Source: Nitratireductor pacificus pht-3B (GTDB taxonomy: Bacteria > Pseudomonadota > Alphaproteobacteria > Rhizobiales > Rhizobiaceae). Taken from it: a DNA stretch of 64,000 nt. Below, one piece after another: positions 27,253 through 35,750 of the stretch. Location of the stretch: NCBI RefSeq assembly GCF_000300335.1, contig NZ_AMRM01000020.1:1-64000 (forward strand), in the 5' to 3' direction. Positions within the stretch are counted from its first letter, which is position 1. Each line of letters begins with the position of its first letter. A program made the position numbers and the translations under genes. Under the pieces are notes generated by a model, which ran no database searches, had not been told where the DNA came from, and worked only from the letters and a program-made list of their open reading frames with translations.

Positions 27253-28305
27253 TCATACCAGGCCGAAGCGGATCAGGTTTCTGATGACGCTCGGAAACGC
27301 GCTCTGTCCTATGAATTCGCCGACGGTCGAGCCGGGATAAAGCATCTCCAGCGCCTCTCGGTCGTCGGTGATTGCCAATCCGCGCCGCTTCGCCTCGGCA
27401 AGCTGCGCCCGTGCCGCGGCGCCCTGTCCCTTGGCCACGACGACCGGAACCGATGTCTGGTCCTTGACATAGAGCAGGCCGACAAGGCGATCCTCGGCGA
27501 AGAAGACCAGATTGGCATTCTGGATGCCGGTCTTGACGCCTTCCTCGGTTCCGTTGGCATTCTGCTGTCTCTGCCGATTGCGTTCCTGGCGGATATGGGG
27601 ATCGCCCTCGAGGTCCTTACGCTCGCGCTTATACTCCGTCTTGGTCATCCGCATGTCGCGCAGGAACAGCCAGAGCTGCAGAAACAGGTCGATCACGCCG
27701 GTCACGACGAATGTCAGGGCGGCGGCCGCTCCGAGCGGGATGAGAACGGCTTTGATGATCTGCTCGAGGCACGTTTCCCCGCATGCAGGCGCTTCGAAAA
27801 GGGACTGGAGCCATGTCAGGAAGATCGCCAAGAAAATGCCGGTAAGGAGAACGATCTTCGTCAGTCCCTTGGCGAACTCGACGACGTTGCGCAGGGAGAA
27901 TATCCGCATGAACCCCTTTGCGGGATTGATGTGCTCGAACTTGGGTTTGACCGGCTCCACCGAGAAAACAGGCCCGCGGGTGGCGAGAACGCTGAAGACG
28001 ATGGTGAGGACCACGACGAGTATGGTGACGGGTACGACCGCCGTCGCCACCACCAGAACGACATGTCGCGCCGACCGCGCCGCCATCGCCTCGAACGTGT
28101 CGCCCGGCCAGGACGTGACCGTGTCGATGAGCTGATACAGACGCTCCAGGAAGCCCGGCCAGGCGTAGAAGAGGTAAACCAGAGCGGCGACCAGCGTGAA
28201 GCCGGAAATCAGGTCGCGGCTATGGGAAACCTGCCCCTTGCGGCGCCCTTCCCTCAGTTTCCTGTCGGATGCCGGGAGTTGCTTTTCCTCGGCTTGCTCG
28301 TTCAT
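27253..28305 (-). CDS. sctU: T3SS export apparatus protein SctU lacking the NPTH motif
   Basis: A 350-residue SctU/FlhB-family protein, the switch subunit of the export gate. Four hydrophobic segments lie at about residues 33-50, 82-105, 148-170 and 185-213, then a charged cytoplasmic domain (KTEYKRERKDLEGDPHIRQ). Where the family has the self-cleaving Asn-Pro-Thr-His, this protein has N263-A-N-L266 (27508-27519). The following strand and the VPVVVAKGQG stretch align normally, so the gap is a real loss of motif, not of frame. In YscU, cleavage between Asn and Pro is needed for the switch to late substrates. It is the last gene of the T3SS operon. Confidence 0.92.
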   Translation of the reverse strand: MNEQAEEKQLPASDRKLREGRRKGQVSHSRDLISGFTLVAALVYLFYAWPGFLERLYQLIDTVTSWPGDTFEAMAARSARHVVLVVATAVVPVTILVVVLTIVFSVLATRGPVFSVEPVKPKFEHINPAKGFMRIFSLRNVVEFAKGLTKIVLLTGIFLAIFLTWLQSLFEAPACGETCLEQIIKAVLIPLGAAAALTFVVTGVIDLFLQLWLFLRDMRMTKTEYKRERKDLEGDPHIRQERNRQRQQNANGTEEGVKTGIQNANLVFFAEDRLVGLLYVKDQTSVPVVVAKGQGAAARAQLAEAKRRGLAITDDREALEMLYPGSTVGEFIGQSAFPSVIRNLIRFGLV

Positions 28306-28419
28306 CCCTGCATCCCCTCATTCCGCCCGCTTCCAGGCGTCGCATGGCCAGGGCGGCAAGCCGGCTCGGCGGCACAACGGCAAGGAAGTCCGCAAGAGGC
28401 TCCTTGCCCGGTCGCGACG

Positions 28420-28869
28420 TCACAATCCCGTATCGATCGACATCGATCCGGCCGCACCCCCGACCGGGATGCTCGTGTCGTCGGGATGAAGGTAACGCCT
28501 CGCCGCGCGGGCGACGGGGGCGGCGGCGGCCGGCCCCATGCGCCGCCCTTCGACAAGGTCGCGCTCGCTCTCGACCATGCGCTGGAGATTGTAGGCATTC
28601 GCGCAGCCCGGCGGCAGATGGGCGCCCAGGCCGGAAACGATTGTAAGCTCGGTTGCGGCCGGAGAAGGGCCGTCCGCCGGCTCCGCCAGGCATGCGTTGG
28701 GAACCAGCATTCCACCCCCGACGCTTTTCGCGGAGGCATTCGAGGGCGGCCCGTAGACATAGCTGTACCCCGAGGCCTGCTCCGGCATGTCGGGTTTGGC
28801 GTTAACGCAGCCGGCGGGCAGCGCCAGGACGATGAGAAAAGCGGCCTTCGTGGTGATCGAGCGGTCCAA
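28420..28869 (-). CDS. CpaD-like lipoprotein in the T3SS operon
   Basis: A 149-residue lipoprotein. Hydrophobic signal and lipobox LPAGC put the acylated cysteine at C21. The C-terminal part, PPGCANAYNLQRMVESERDL, resembles the core of CpaD, the Tad pilus lipoprotein (GCAxxxNLAAMVxxPxDL). It starts at TTG 28869 with GGGGAG upstream and lies between sctC and sctU. Because CpaD works with the CpaC secretin and the adjacent secretin here is CpaC-like, a pilotin-like or secretin-associated role is the best guess. Confidence 0.7.
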   Translation of the reverse strand: MDRSITTKAAFLIVLALPAGCVNAKPDMPEQASGYSYVYGPPSNASAKSVGGGMLVPNACLAEPADGPSPAATELTIVSGLGAHLPPGCANAYNLQRMVESERDLVEGRRMGPAAAAPVARAARRYLHPDDTSIPVGGAAGSMSIDTGL

Positions 28870-28885
28870 ATACGTGCTCCCCTTG

Positions 28886-30292
28886 CTACTTGATGATGAG
28901 CCCCATGGCCGACGAGTTCTTCGAGTGCCTCCGGGTACCTTTTCCCGCAGGGCGATCGCTGGGAGCGGCGAGAGTGTCGCTGACTGGCTCGACGAGATAG
29001 GGCGTGATCAGGATGACCAGCTCGGTCTCCTCCTTCTGGAAGCGCTGCGACTGGAACAGGGCTCCGAGAACCGGAACGTCGCCCAGCACGGGAAACTTCT
29101 CCAGATCGCGGGTGAATGTCTGCTGGAACAGACCGGCTATCGCAAAGGTCTGTCCACTGGCCACCTCGACGATCGTGTCGGCCTTGCGCACCACGAAGCT
29201 CGGCAGGTTGAAGCCGTTGGCGCCGATGGCGGATCCGCTTGTGGAAATCGAGCTGACTTCGGGCTTCACGTGCAGGCCGATCCGGTTGCGACCGATCAGC
29301 GTCGGCGTGAACGTGAGGGAGACGCCGAACGACTTGTACTGAACGGTGACCGTGTCGGACCCTTGCGGGACCGGGATGGGAATCTCGCCACCGGCCAGGA
29401 AGCTCGCCGTCTGACCGGTCACGGCCGTCAGGTTCGGCTCCGCCAGGATCTTGACGAGACCGTTGCGCTGAAGCGCTTCGATGAAGACCTCGAAATTGAA
29501 ACCCGTGGCCTGCCCCAGCACCGCCCCGAGGCCCCCATCCTTGCTGGACGGCACGCCGTTGTTCTGCATGAGGCTGAATTCGAAGCCGCCCGACTTGTAT
29601 CCCACCGACCAGTCGACCCCGTAGGACTGGAGCTCCTTGCGGGAGACCTCGGCGAAGCGGACGCGGATGTTGACCTGCTGGCCGCCTTGCATGGTGGTCG
29701 CATTGATCGGCGGCTGCCCGGGAGAGAAGGATCGCGCGACCTCGTCGACGTCGATGGCTTCATCGACGTTCCGCGCCTGGCCGACCGCCACCATCCGGTC
29801 CCCGAATATGGTCAGGTCTATCGACGAAGTGGGCTGCAACCTGTTTCGTGCGTCGCCCGCCGCGCGACCATCGGCCGAAACCCGGAAATGTGCCGTCGCC
29901 TCGATTCGCTGGTCGGCGGTGACGGCGATCAGATTGGTCGAGCCCGGTTTCAGGCCGAAGACATAGACGATGTCTGGCGAAACCACCTGGAGATCCGCAA
30001 TCGTCGTGTCGGCGATCAGAACGGATTCGACCGGCTCGTTGAAACGCACGATGCGCCCCTGGCCGACGGGCAGATCGATGGTCGGTTCGCTTGGCAGAGG
30101 CGATGCATCCTGCGCATTTGCGGCCATCGGCATGCCGGCGAGCGCCAGCCAGAGCATCGCGAAAAGCCACGGCAAGATGCGCCTCTTCAGCGGCGGTTCG
30201 CCGGCGCTGCGCGGATCGGATTGAGCCTTGCCGCCTGCCACGCCGTATAAAGTCTGCCCGTTCGATCCCACGTAGCCCCCTTCTCGCCTCAT
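28886..30292 (-). CDS. sctC: T3SS secretin, CpaC-like (RhcC2-type)
   Basis: A 468-residue outer-membrane secretin. The N-terminal half has the CpaC-type BON/pilus N domain (GQGRIVRFNEPVESVLIAD, then DIVYVFGLKPGSTNLIAV). The C-terminal secretin domain has LAEPNLTAVTGQTASFLAGG, KSFGVSLTFTPT and SGQTFAIAGLFQ. This is closer in plan to Tad/CpaC than to YscC. The start ATG 30292 overlaps the sctV stop (ATGA). The signal helix follows a long hydrophilic leader (hydrophobic core near residues 41-58). The missing periplasmic N0/N1 part is encoded by rhcC1 at 42131, as in rhizobial T3SSs with a split secretin. Confidence 0.88.
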   Translation of the reverse strand: MRREGGYVGSNGQTLYGVAGGKAQSDPRSAGEPPLKRRILPWLFAMLWLALAGMPMAANAQDASPLPSEPTIDLPVGQGRIVRFNEPVESVLIADTTIADLQVVSPDIVYVFGLKPGSTNLIAVTADQRIEATAHFRVSADGRAAGDARNRLQPTSSIDLTIFGDRMVAVGQARNVDEAIDVDEVARSFSPGQPPINATTMQGGQQVNIRVRFAEVSRKELQSYGVDWSVGYKSGGFEFSLMQNNGVPSSKDGGLGAVLGQATGFNFEVFIEALQRNGLVKILAEPNLTAVTGQTASFLAGGEIPIPVPQGSDTVTVQYKSFGVSLTFTPTLIGRNRIGLHVKPEVSSISTSGSAIGANGFNLPSFVVRKADTIVEVASGQTFAIAGLFQQTFTRDLEKFPVLGDVPVLGALFQSQRFQKEETELVILITPYLVEPVSDTLAAPSDRPAGKGTRRHSKNSSAMGLIIK

Positions 30293-32451
30293 GTTACGGT
30301 TTCTTGTGTCGCTCGATTTTCCATCGGCGGCAGCGCCCGGGCCTCCCGCCCCTCTCCGCTGCCGGTGTCCTTGACCGCGATCCCGGCGAGCGGCTGCACG
30401 CTGAACTCGGGAGCAAGTTCCTGGAATGACAGGACGGGCAGGACGATCCCGTTATGCAGCAAGAGGCTGCGCATATGTCGGCGCAGATCCATGGAGGTGA
30501 GCACCACGGGCAGCACGCCGGCGGACGTCTGTGCCAGCGCCTGGCCAATCTGCGTCGAGAGCGATTGCACCCGGTCGTCGAGCAGGTTCACGAAGGCGCC
30601 GGCCGAACTGTCCTGCACGGCCGCCCGCAGGACCTCCTCGGCGGACGGCTGCAGAATATAGGCCGCGATGACATTGTTCCGATCCGCGGCGCGGAAACTG
30701 ATCTGCCGCTTCAACGCGGCACGAACATACTCGGCCAGCAGGACCACATCCTCCTCGCGCCGCCCCCATTCTATAAGCGCCTCGAGGATCGGCCGCAGAT
30801 TGCCGATCGGCACGTTCTCGGCGACAAGCCTGCGCAGAACCTCCGAGATCTTCTGCAGGGGCAGCGCTTCCTGGACTTCCCTGACCAGATCGCCATAGTC
30901 CGCCTCCATTCCGGTCAGGAGTGTGCGCGCTTCCTGGATGCCGATGAAGTTTCCCGCATAGATCCGGAGCGCATGGTCGAGCCATTTGCAGGACATCTCG
31001 ACCGAGGTCAGTGTCCTGACACCCGCCTCCTGCAACGCCGCCAGATGACGCGGCTCGACCCAGACGGTTTCGCGCTGGCCGATGACGGTCGGGCCCGTCC
31101 GGTAGTCGATCCCGAGCAGTTCCAGGTTGCTCGCGCTGCCCTCGACCAGAACGCCGTCATCCGGCACCTCGACATCGAATATCGGCGCGCCGTCGAGGTC
31201 GATGCGGATGCGCCAGGGCGCCAGATCGTCATCAACCTGGTAACCGATGCCCGGCACGTCGATGCCGAGATCCTCGAGCAGTTCCGTGCGGATGGTCGAC
31301 GCCCGCCCGGCGAACTCCGCTTCCGGAACAGCCCGGCCGAGCGCGCTGCCGAAGCGGGCGACGAGCCGGGAAGGCTCCCGGGACACGGCCGTTCCCTTCG
31401 CGGCAAGGAGGGCACCACCTGCTTCCGCCTCCGCCTCGGCACTGACGATCCCGTCGTCTGCGGGGTGTTCCTGGTTCGCGGACCGCCGCGAGACATAGGC
31501 GCCGAAGCCGAACGCCGCTCCGAGAGCGAGGAAGGCGAACATCGGGAAGCCGGGCACGAGGCTGAGTCCGATCATGATCGCCGCGGCGACCGCAAGGGCG
31601 CGCGGATCGCGCAGCAATTGTCCGCTGATCTGCCTGGCAAGGTCGTCCTGCCCTTCCGCGCCGGCGACACGCGTCACGATCGTGCCCGCGCCGACGGCAA
31701 CGAGCAGGGCGGGGATCTGCGCCACGAGGCCGTCGCCCACGGTCAGCAGCGAATAGGTCGATGCGGCCTCGCCGAGAGACATCCCATGCTGCAGCGTGCC
31801 GACCGTGAAGCCGCCGATCAGGTTGACGAGGATGATGATGATCCCCGCGATGACGTCGCCCTTGACGAACTTCATCGCGCCGTCCATCGCGCCGAAAAGC
31901 TGGCTCTCGCGCTCCAGCCGGTTGCGCAAGCGGCGCGCTTCCGCCTGGTCGATGTCGCCGTTGCGCAGCTCCGCATCGATGCTCATCTGCTTGCCAGGCA
32001 AGGCATCGAGCGTGAAACGCGCGGCCACTTCCGCGACGCGCTCGGCTCCCTTGGCGACGACGACGAACTGGGCGACGGTGATGATCAGGAAAACCACCAG
32101 CCCGACCGCGATGCTGCCGCCGACGACGAAGGCGCCGAATGCCGAGATGATCTCGCCGGCATCCGCCTGCGTGAGGATCAGCCTGGTGGTGGAGATGGTG
32201 ATGGCCAGCCGGAACAGGGTGGACATCAGAATGACGGACGGCAGTGACGAGAATTCCAGGGGATGGGTCACGTAGAACGAGACCAGCAGGATCAGCACGC
32301 TGACGGCGATGTTCGCGGTGATCAACGTGTCGATGAGGAAGGTCGGCAGCGGGATGATGACCATCACGACGGCCGTGATCACCAGCATGGCGATGACGAG
32401 ATCGCTGCGTTTCGACAGTTTGGTCAGCAGTCCGACGAGACGATCCGACAT
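30289..32451 (-). CDS. sctV: T3SS export gate protein SctV
   Basis: A 720-residue member of the LcrD/FlhA family, the nonameric export gate and chaperone-docking platform. The N-terminal half has about eight hydrophobic helices and the FHIPEP-type loop region (RFTLDALPGKQMSIDAEL). The C-terminal half (about 350-720) is the cytoplasmic domain with EPRHLAALQEAGVRTLTS and a late MRSLLLHNG segment. Length and order are normal for the family. It follows sctX and sctY, the same order as yscX-yscY-yscV in Yersinia, and its stop overlaps the sctC start. Confidence 0.96.
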   Translation of the reverse strand: MSDRLVGLLTKLSKRSDLVIAMLVITAVVMVIIPLPTFLIDTLITANIAVSVLILLVSFYVTHPLEFSSLPSVILMSTLFRLAITISTTRLILTQADAGEIISAFGAFVVGGSIAVGLVVFLIITVAQFVVVAKGAERVAEVAARFTLDALPGKQMSIDAELRNGDIDQAEARRLRNRLERESQLFGAMDGAMKFVKGDVIAGIIIILVNLIGGFTVGTLQHGMSLGEAASTYSLLTVGDGLVAQIPALLVAVGAGTIVTRVAGAEGQDDLARQISGQLLRDPRALAVAAAIMIGLSLVPGFPMFAFLALGAAFGFGAYVSRRSANQEHPADDGIVSAEAEAEAGGALLAAKGTAVSREPSRLVARFGSALGRAVPEAEFAGRASTIRTELLEDLGIDVPGIGYQVDDDLAPWRIRIDLDGAPIFDVEVPDDGVLVEGSASNLELLGIDYRTGPTVIGQRETVWVEPRHLAALQEAGVRTLTSVEMSCKWLDHALRIYAGNFIGIQEARTLLTGMEADYGDLVREVQEALPLQKISEVLRRLVAENVPIGNLRPILEALIEWGRREEDVVLLAEYVRAALKRQISFRAADRNNVIAAYILQPSAEEVLRAAVQDSSAGAFVNLLDDRVQSLSTQIGQALAQTSAGVLPVVLTSMDLRRHMRSLLLHNGIVLPVLSFQELAPEFSVQPLAGIAVKDTGSGEGREARALPPMENRATQETVT

Positions 32452-32454
32452 GGT

Positions 32455-32760
32455 TCAGACGCCGTCCCGGCCGGCGAGGAAATCGCGGAAGGCAAGCTGC
32501 GCTTCCGGCGCCCTGCCGGCGGCCAGAAGGGCCCTGCTCTTCAAGAGCGACAGAGACTGATGGTCCGTATCATCCATGGCTTCCAGTCTGGCGATTGTGG
32601 CGAGCGCCTTGTCGGCCTCGCCGTCGAGGATCAGCAAATAGGCCAGCGTCCTGAGAACGTCGGCGTTATCGGGAGAAAGCTGAGCGGCTATCAGCAGATA
32701 GGTCGCGCCGCGCTTCACCTGCCCATGGCTGCCGTAGAGATGGCCAAGAACATGCAGCAA
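32455..32760 (-). CDS. sctY: TPR protein SctY-like
   Basis: A small TPR-like protein (HVLGHLYGSHGQVKRGATY, then LAYLLILDGEADKALATI) placed between sctX and sctV. YscY is the TPR chaperone of YscX, which binds YscV. Position and fold support SctY more than sequence does. The TTG at 32760 has no ribosome site. An in-frame CTG at 32787 overlaps the sctX stop and has GGGGAGGGG six bases upstream, so the true protein may be 110 residues from a CTG start. Confidence 0.7.
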   Translation of the reverse strand: MLHVLGHLYGSHGQVKRGATYLLIAAQLSPDNADVLRTLAYLLILDGEADKALATIARLEAMDDTDHQSLSLLKSRALLAAGRAPEAQLAFRDFLAGRDGV

Positions 32761-32783
32761 CTGGACCGTATCGCGCTCGCCCG

Positions 32784-33224
32784 TCAGACGTCGCCCCTCC
32801 CCTGCAAGCGGCCAAGCAACTCCCGGTGCCGGTCGATCTCGTCCCGCATCAGGCTCGTGGCGAGGATCTTCAACTGTTCGCCGCCGTCGAGCCGGGGGAT
32901 GATCTCCGACACGAAATGCTGAAGAATCGGCACGGACCGCCGGAGGATCCCCGGTTCGGAAAGGCGCGGCATGACGAGATCGTTGAGGGCATCGTCTATG
33001 GATCTGGCGCCGGCGGCGACCCTGGCGTCAAGCTCCGCGACGTCCGCCTCCTCCGAAGCAGCCGACACGCTGGGCTTCCTGTCCCGTTCCGAGACTTTCT
33101 CCGAACCCTTCAGGCGGCGCCGGCCGACCGGCTGAGGACGCACGCTCTCGCCCGGGGGCGCCTCCTGTGTCGGCGGCGTGGCGCGCGCCGTGTTGAGCAA
33201 CGGCCCGTCGAGACGGCGCGTCAC
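32784..33224 (-). CDS. sctX: SctX-like T3SS protein
   Basis: A 146-residue protein whose GTG start overlaps the sctD stop (GTGA). The N-terminal 65 residues are polar and disordered (PPTQEAPPGESVRPQPVGRR). The C-terminal part is helical, with a final helix ILATSLMRDEIDRHRELLG that resembles the end of YscX. In Yersinia, YscX is an early secreted protein that binds YscY and YscV. The gene order X-Y-V is the main support. Confidence 0.65.
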   Translation of the reverse strand: MTRRLDGPLLNTARATPPTQEAPPGESVRPQPVGRRRLKGSEKVSERDRKPSVSAASEEADVAELDARVAAGARSIDDALNDLVMPRLSEPGILRRSVPILQHFVSEIIPRLDGGEQLKILATSLMRDEIDRHRELLGRLQGRGDV

Positions 33225-34192
33225 GGATATTTGAGCGCGAAGCCGGCGCCCCCTTTCTCCAGCACCAGTTCTCTGTCCCCGATGCGTTTGATCAGCCAGC
33301 CGTCATTGGTGAAGGCGCCCTCGTGGTAGCGGGCGCCGTCTCCGGCGATGATGTAGGGCCGCTCGCCGTGCCAGATCGCCTGCAGGGTCAGGCGCGGCTC
33401 GCCCTGGGCACCGCTGCCGACGACCGCGTTCGAGACGAGCACCACGTCGGCGCCGAACGTCTGGTCGAACCAGGCCTGGGCGTTGGACCATAGGGCGCTT
33501 TGCGCCGCCGGCACCGTTCCCGCAACGATCAGGCGACCGCCGGTCTCTGCCACGTTCAACGTCTCGAGCCCAAGCTCGGCCAGCCGCACGCGAAGCCGCT
33601 CCGCCGCATCTCCGGCCGATCCCTGAGCGGCGGTTTCACGCGAATCTCCTTCGACGCTCGCTGTGGCGATCATCGCGTTTTCGCCGATTCCATCCTTGCC
33701 ACCGGTCTCGGCGAGAGAAAGGCCGTTCGCCGCGACAAACACGGCGAAAGCCGCCATCAGGAGCATGGCGGCGGGCAATAGTCGCGCCATTCCTCCGGCG
33801 CGGCGCGGTGCAACGGCCGGGTTGGCCAGAAGCACCTGCGCGCCGCCGATCGCCGCATCGAAGGGCATTCCACAGCGGCGGCCATTGCCTTCGGGAACGA
33901 CCCGGCCGTCCGCCAGGACGATATCACCGCCAACGGCCTCCACCTCCACATGGCTGCCCTTGAAGCGCAGGCGCGCATGAACTGCCGCGATGCCGGCATC
34001 ATGCAGGACGATATCGGCTTCCGTGCTGGACCCGATGGTCAGGACCTGTCGGTCGAGCAAAGCGGAGGCGCCGGTATGCACCCCGCCCGTTACGCGAAAG
34101 GTAACTTCCCGCTCTCCTATGGATCGCAACCAATCAAGCACAGGGATCAGCGATGACGTCCTGATAAGAGATTCAATAGAAGCGATCTTCAC
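33221..34192 (-). CDS. sctD: T3SS inner-membrane ring protein SctD
   Basis: A 323-residue SctD (YscD/PrgH family), the outer of the two inner-membrane rings. The N-terminal cytoplasmic FHA-like domain (LTIGSSTEADIVLHDAG, then VHARLRFKGSHVEVEA) spans about residues 40-105. One transmembrane helix lies at about 137-156 (LLPAAMLLMAAFAVFVAAN). The periplasmic part has BON-like repeats. The start is GTG 34192 with AGAGGA four to five bases upstream. It is rather short for the family, which often has three periplasmic repeats. Confidence 0.88.
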   Translation of the reverse strand: MKIASIESLIRTSSLIPVLDWLRSIGEREVTFRVTGGVHTGASALLDRQVLTIGSSTEADIVLHDAGIAAVHARLRFKGSHVEVEAVGGDIVLADGRVVPEGNGRRCGMPFDAAIGGAQVLLANPAVAPRRAGGMARLLPAAMLLMAAFAVFVAANGLSLAETGGKDGIGENAMIATASVEGDSRETAAQGSAGDAAERLRVRLAELGLETLNVAETGGRLIVAGTVPAAQSALWSNAQAWFDQTFGADVVLVSNAVVGSGAQGEPRLTLQAIWHGERPYIIAGDGARYHEGAFTNDGWLIKRIGDRELVLEKGGAGFALKYP

Positions 34193-34277
34193 CTATTCCT
34201 CTCACGAAAATTAATTTTTTGATTAACTAGGCACCTGCGCAATATAATCTTTATACGCGCAGATGCTTAGAAAATTG

Positions 34278-34460
34278 CTACATTCTCTCAGAAGCTTTTT
34301 TAGCTTCCTGAATAATTGCCATACGGGTATCGTGTCCAACTCTACTTTTTTGAAGACTTACATTATTCGCGAACGCTTCATCTTGAAGTTTGTTTAAGTC
34401 CATCAAGTGCTTTGCCGGATTGGATCCGGAAGCGCTGGTAGATCCTACACCATCACTCAT
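34278..34460 (-). CDS. Small T3SS-cluster protein, possible needle subunit
   Basis: A 60-residue acidic-then-helical protein from ATG 34460, with AAGGAG seven bases upstream. The first 15 residues are Ser/Gly/Asn-rich; the rest is helical (KHLMDLNKLQDEAF, then a basic helix ending KKASERM). Size, the flexible Ser/Gly N-terminus and the position before sctD fit a secreted small subunit such as the needle SctF. I see no diagnostic motif and the C-terminus lacks the usual hydrophobic end, so this is tentative. The DNA here is more AT-rich than its neighbours. The 161 bases upstream (34461-34621) are non-coding and may hold a second promoter. Confidence 0.6.
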   Translation of the reverse strand: MSDGVGSTSASGSNPAKHLMDLNKLQDEAFANNVSLQKSRVGHDTRMAIIQEAKKASERM

Positions 34461-34621
34461 AGTTTTCTCCTTGCTACTTGCTGCAATCGAAGGCACACCC
34501 TCAGGATGCTCGAAGCACCACGCTGGCACGTTATGCCTCGCGTCTCACAGACCATAATCCAATTGGATCGGCATCGCCCATCGATCATCTCCGGTAGATC
34601 GCAAAGCCGATCCCGCCCCCT

Positions 34622-35437
34622 CTACCGACACGAACGACAAGCAAACGCCTCCAGGAGCCCGGAAGCATCACCGAGGAAGCGCAGGTCCTGGGCGGCATAG
34701 GTGATCAGGAAGGCGGCGTAGAGGGCGAAGACGAGGCTGTATACGAGGGTCTTGGCGACGAGGGACAGCGCGAAGACGTTCAGGTGCGGCGATGCGCGCG
34801 CCAGAAAGGCGAAGACGATGTCGGACAGGAGGAGGCTGACGATCAAGGGGAACATCAGCGTCAACGCCATCATCAGGATGCGGGTCAGAAGATCGAGAAA
34901 GGCGAGCGCCGTCTCCTCGCTGAAACGCGGCAGCAGATGATCGAGCGGCCATAGCTCATAGCTGCCATAAAGGCTCTCGAGCGTCAGTTCGAGCCCTCCG
35001 GCCGCCAGGTAGACCATGATCATGACGACGGCGAGGAAGGTCCCGGTGATGCTCGTTTCGTAACTCATCGACGGATCGATCAGATTGCCCATCATGGAAC
35101 CGCGCTGGAGATCGACAATATCGCCGGCCGCTTCGGCCGCCCAGAATGGAACGCCCAGAACGAGGGCCAGCACGAGCCCCACCAGCACCTCCTTGAAGAG
35201 GTAGAGGAGGATCATCATGGTCGCCATCTCGTTCCGCCCGAGTTCGTCGACGACCATCGGGAATATCGGAACGACGAGGGCGAGCGCCAAACCGGTGCGC
35301 AGCAATCCCGACAGACGAATGCGCGTGAAAAGAGGCATGATCGTCATGAGCGCGGCCATGCGGGCGGTCGCGACGCCGGCCGCCAGCACATAGGCCAGCA
35401 GATCGGTGAGCGGGGAAACCAGACCATTGGTCGGCAA
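34622..35437 (-). CDS. sctT: T3SS export apparatus protein SctT
   Basis: A 271-residue SctT (YscT/FliR family), part of the R5-S4-T1 export pore. Six or more hydrophobic helices are visible, with the family loop FWAAEAAGDIVDLQRG near residues 102-117. The start is TTG 35437 with GAGGA about eight bases upstream. It follows sctS by ten bases. The 5' end of its neighbour at 34460 is separated by 161 bases, which is the largest gap in the operon. Confidence 0.95.
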   Translation of the reverse strand: MPTNGLVSPLTDLLAYVLAAGVATARMAALMTIMPLFTRIRLSGLLRTGLALALVVPIFPMVVDELGRNEMATMMILLYLFKEVLVGLVLALVLGVPFWAAEAAGDIVDLQRGSMMGNLIDPSMSYETSITGTFLAVVMIMVYLAAGGLELTLESLYGSYELWPLDHLLPRFSEETALAFLDLLTRILMMALTLMFPLIVSLLLSDIVFAFLARASPHLNVFALSLVAKTLVYSLVFALYAAFLITYAAQDLRFLGDASGLLEAFACRSCR

Positions 35438-35447
35438 CGAAAAATCC

Positions 35448-35717
35448 TCAGCGGGTGGCGATCGGGAACTCGTCCAGAGCGGTGGAAGCCTGCCCCGCGA
35501 CCTGCTGGCCGATCATCGGGCCGAAAACCAGAAGGACGACGAGGATCACCACGAGCTTCACCGTTTGCGGCAGGGACTGATCCTGGATCTGCGTCAGCGC
35601 CTGCGCCAGGCCGATGAAGAGCCCGATCGCCAGGGCGGCGATGATGACCGGCGACGAAACGAACAGAATGGTCAGAAGCGCGCCCTGAACCTTGGCGAGT
35701 ACGAAATCCGTGCCCAT
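35448..35717 (-). CDS. sctS: T3SS export apparatus protein SctS
   Basis: An 89-residue SctS (YscS/FliQ family) with two transmembrane helices (ALLTILFVSSPVIIAALAIG and a second from about residue 53) and the conserved QALTQIQDQSLP loop. ATG 35717 has AAGGA upstream; the codon just before it is TTG. It lies between sctR and sctT, as in all T3SSs. Confidence 0.95.
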   Translation of the reverse strand: MGTDFVLAKVQGALLTILFVSSPVIIAALAIGLFIGLAQALTQIQDQSLPQTVKLVVILVVLLVFGPMIGQQVAGQASTALDEFPIATR

Positions 35718-35750
35718 CAATCTTCCTTCTGCAACAAGAGGCCCCGCGCG

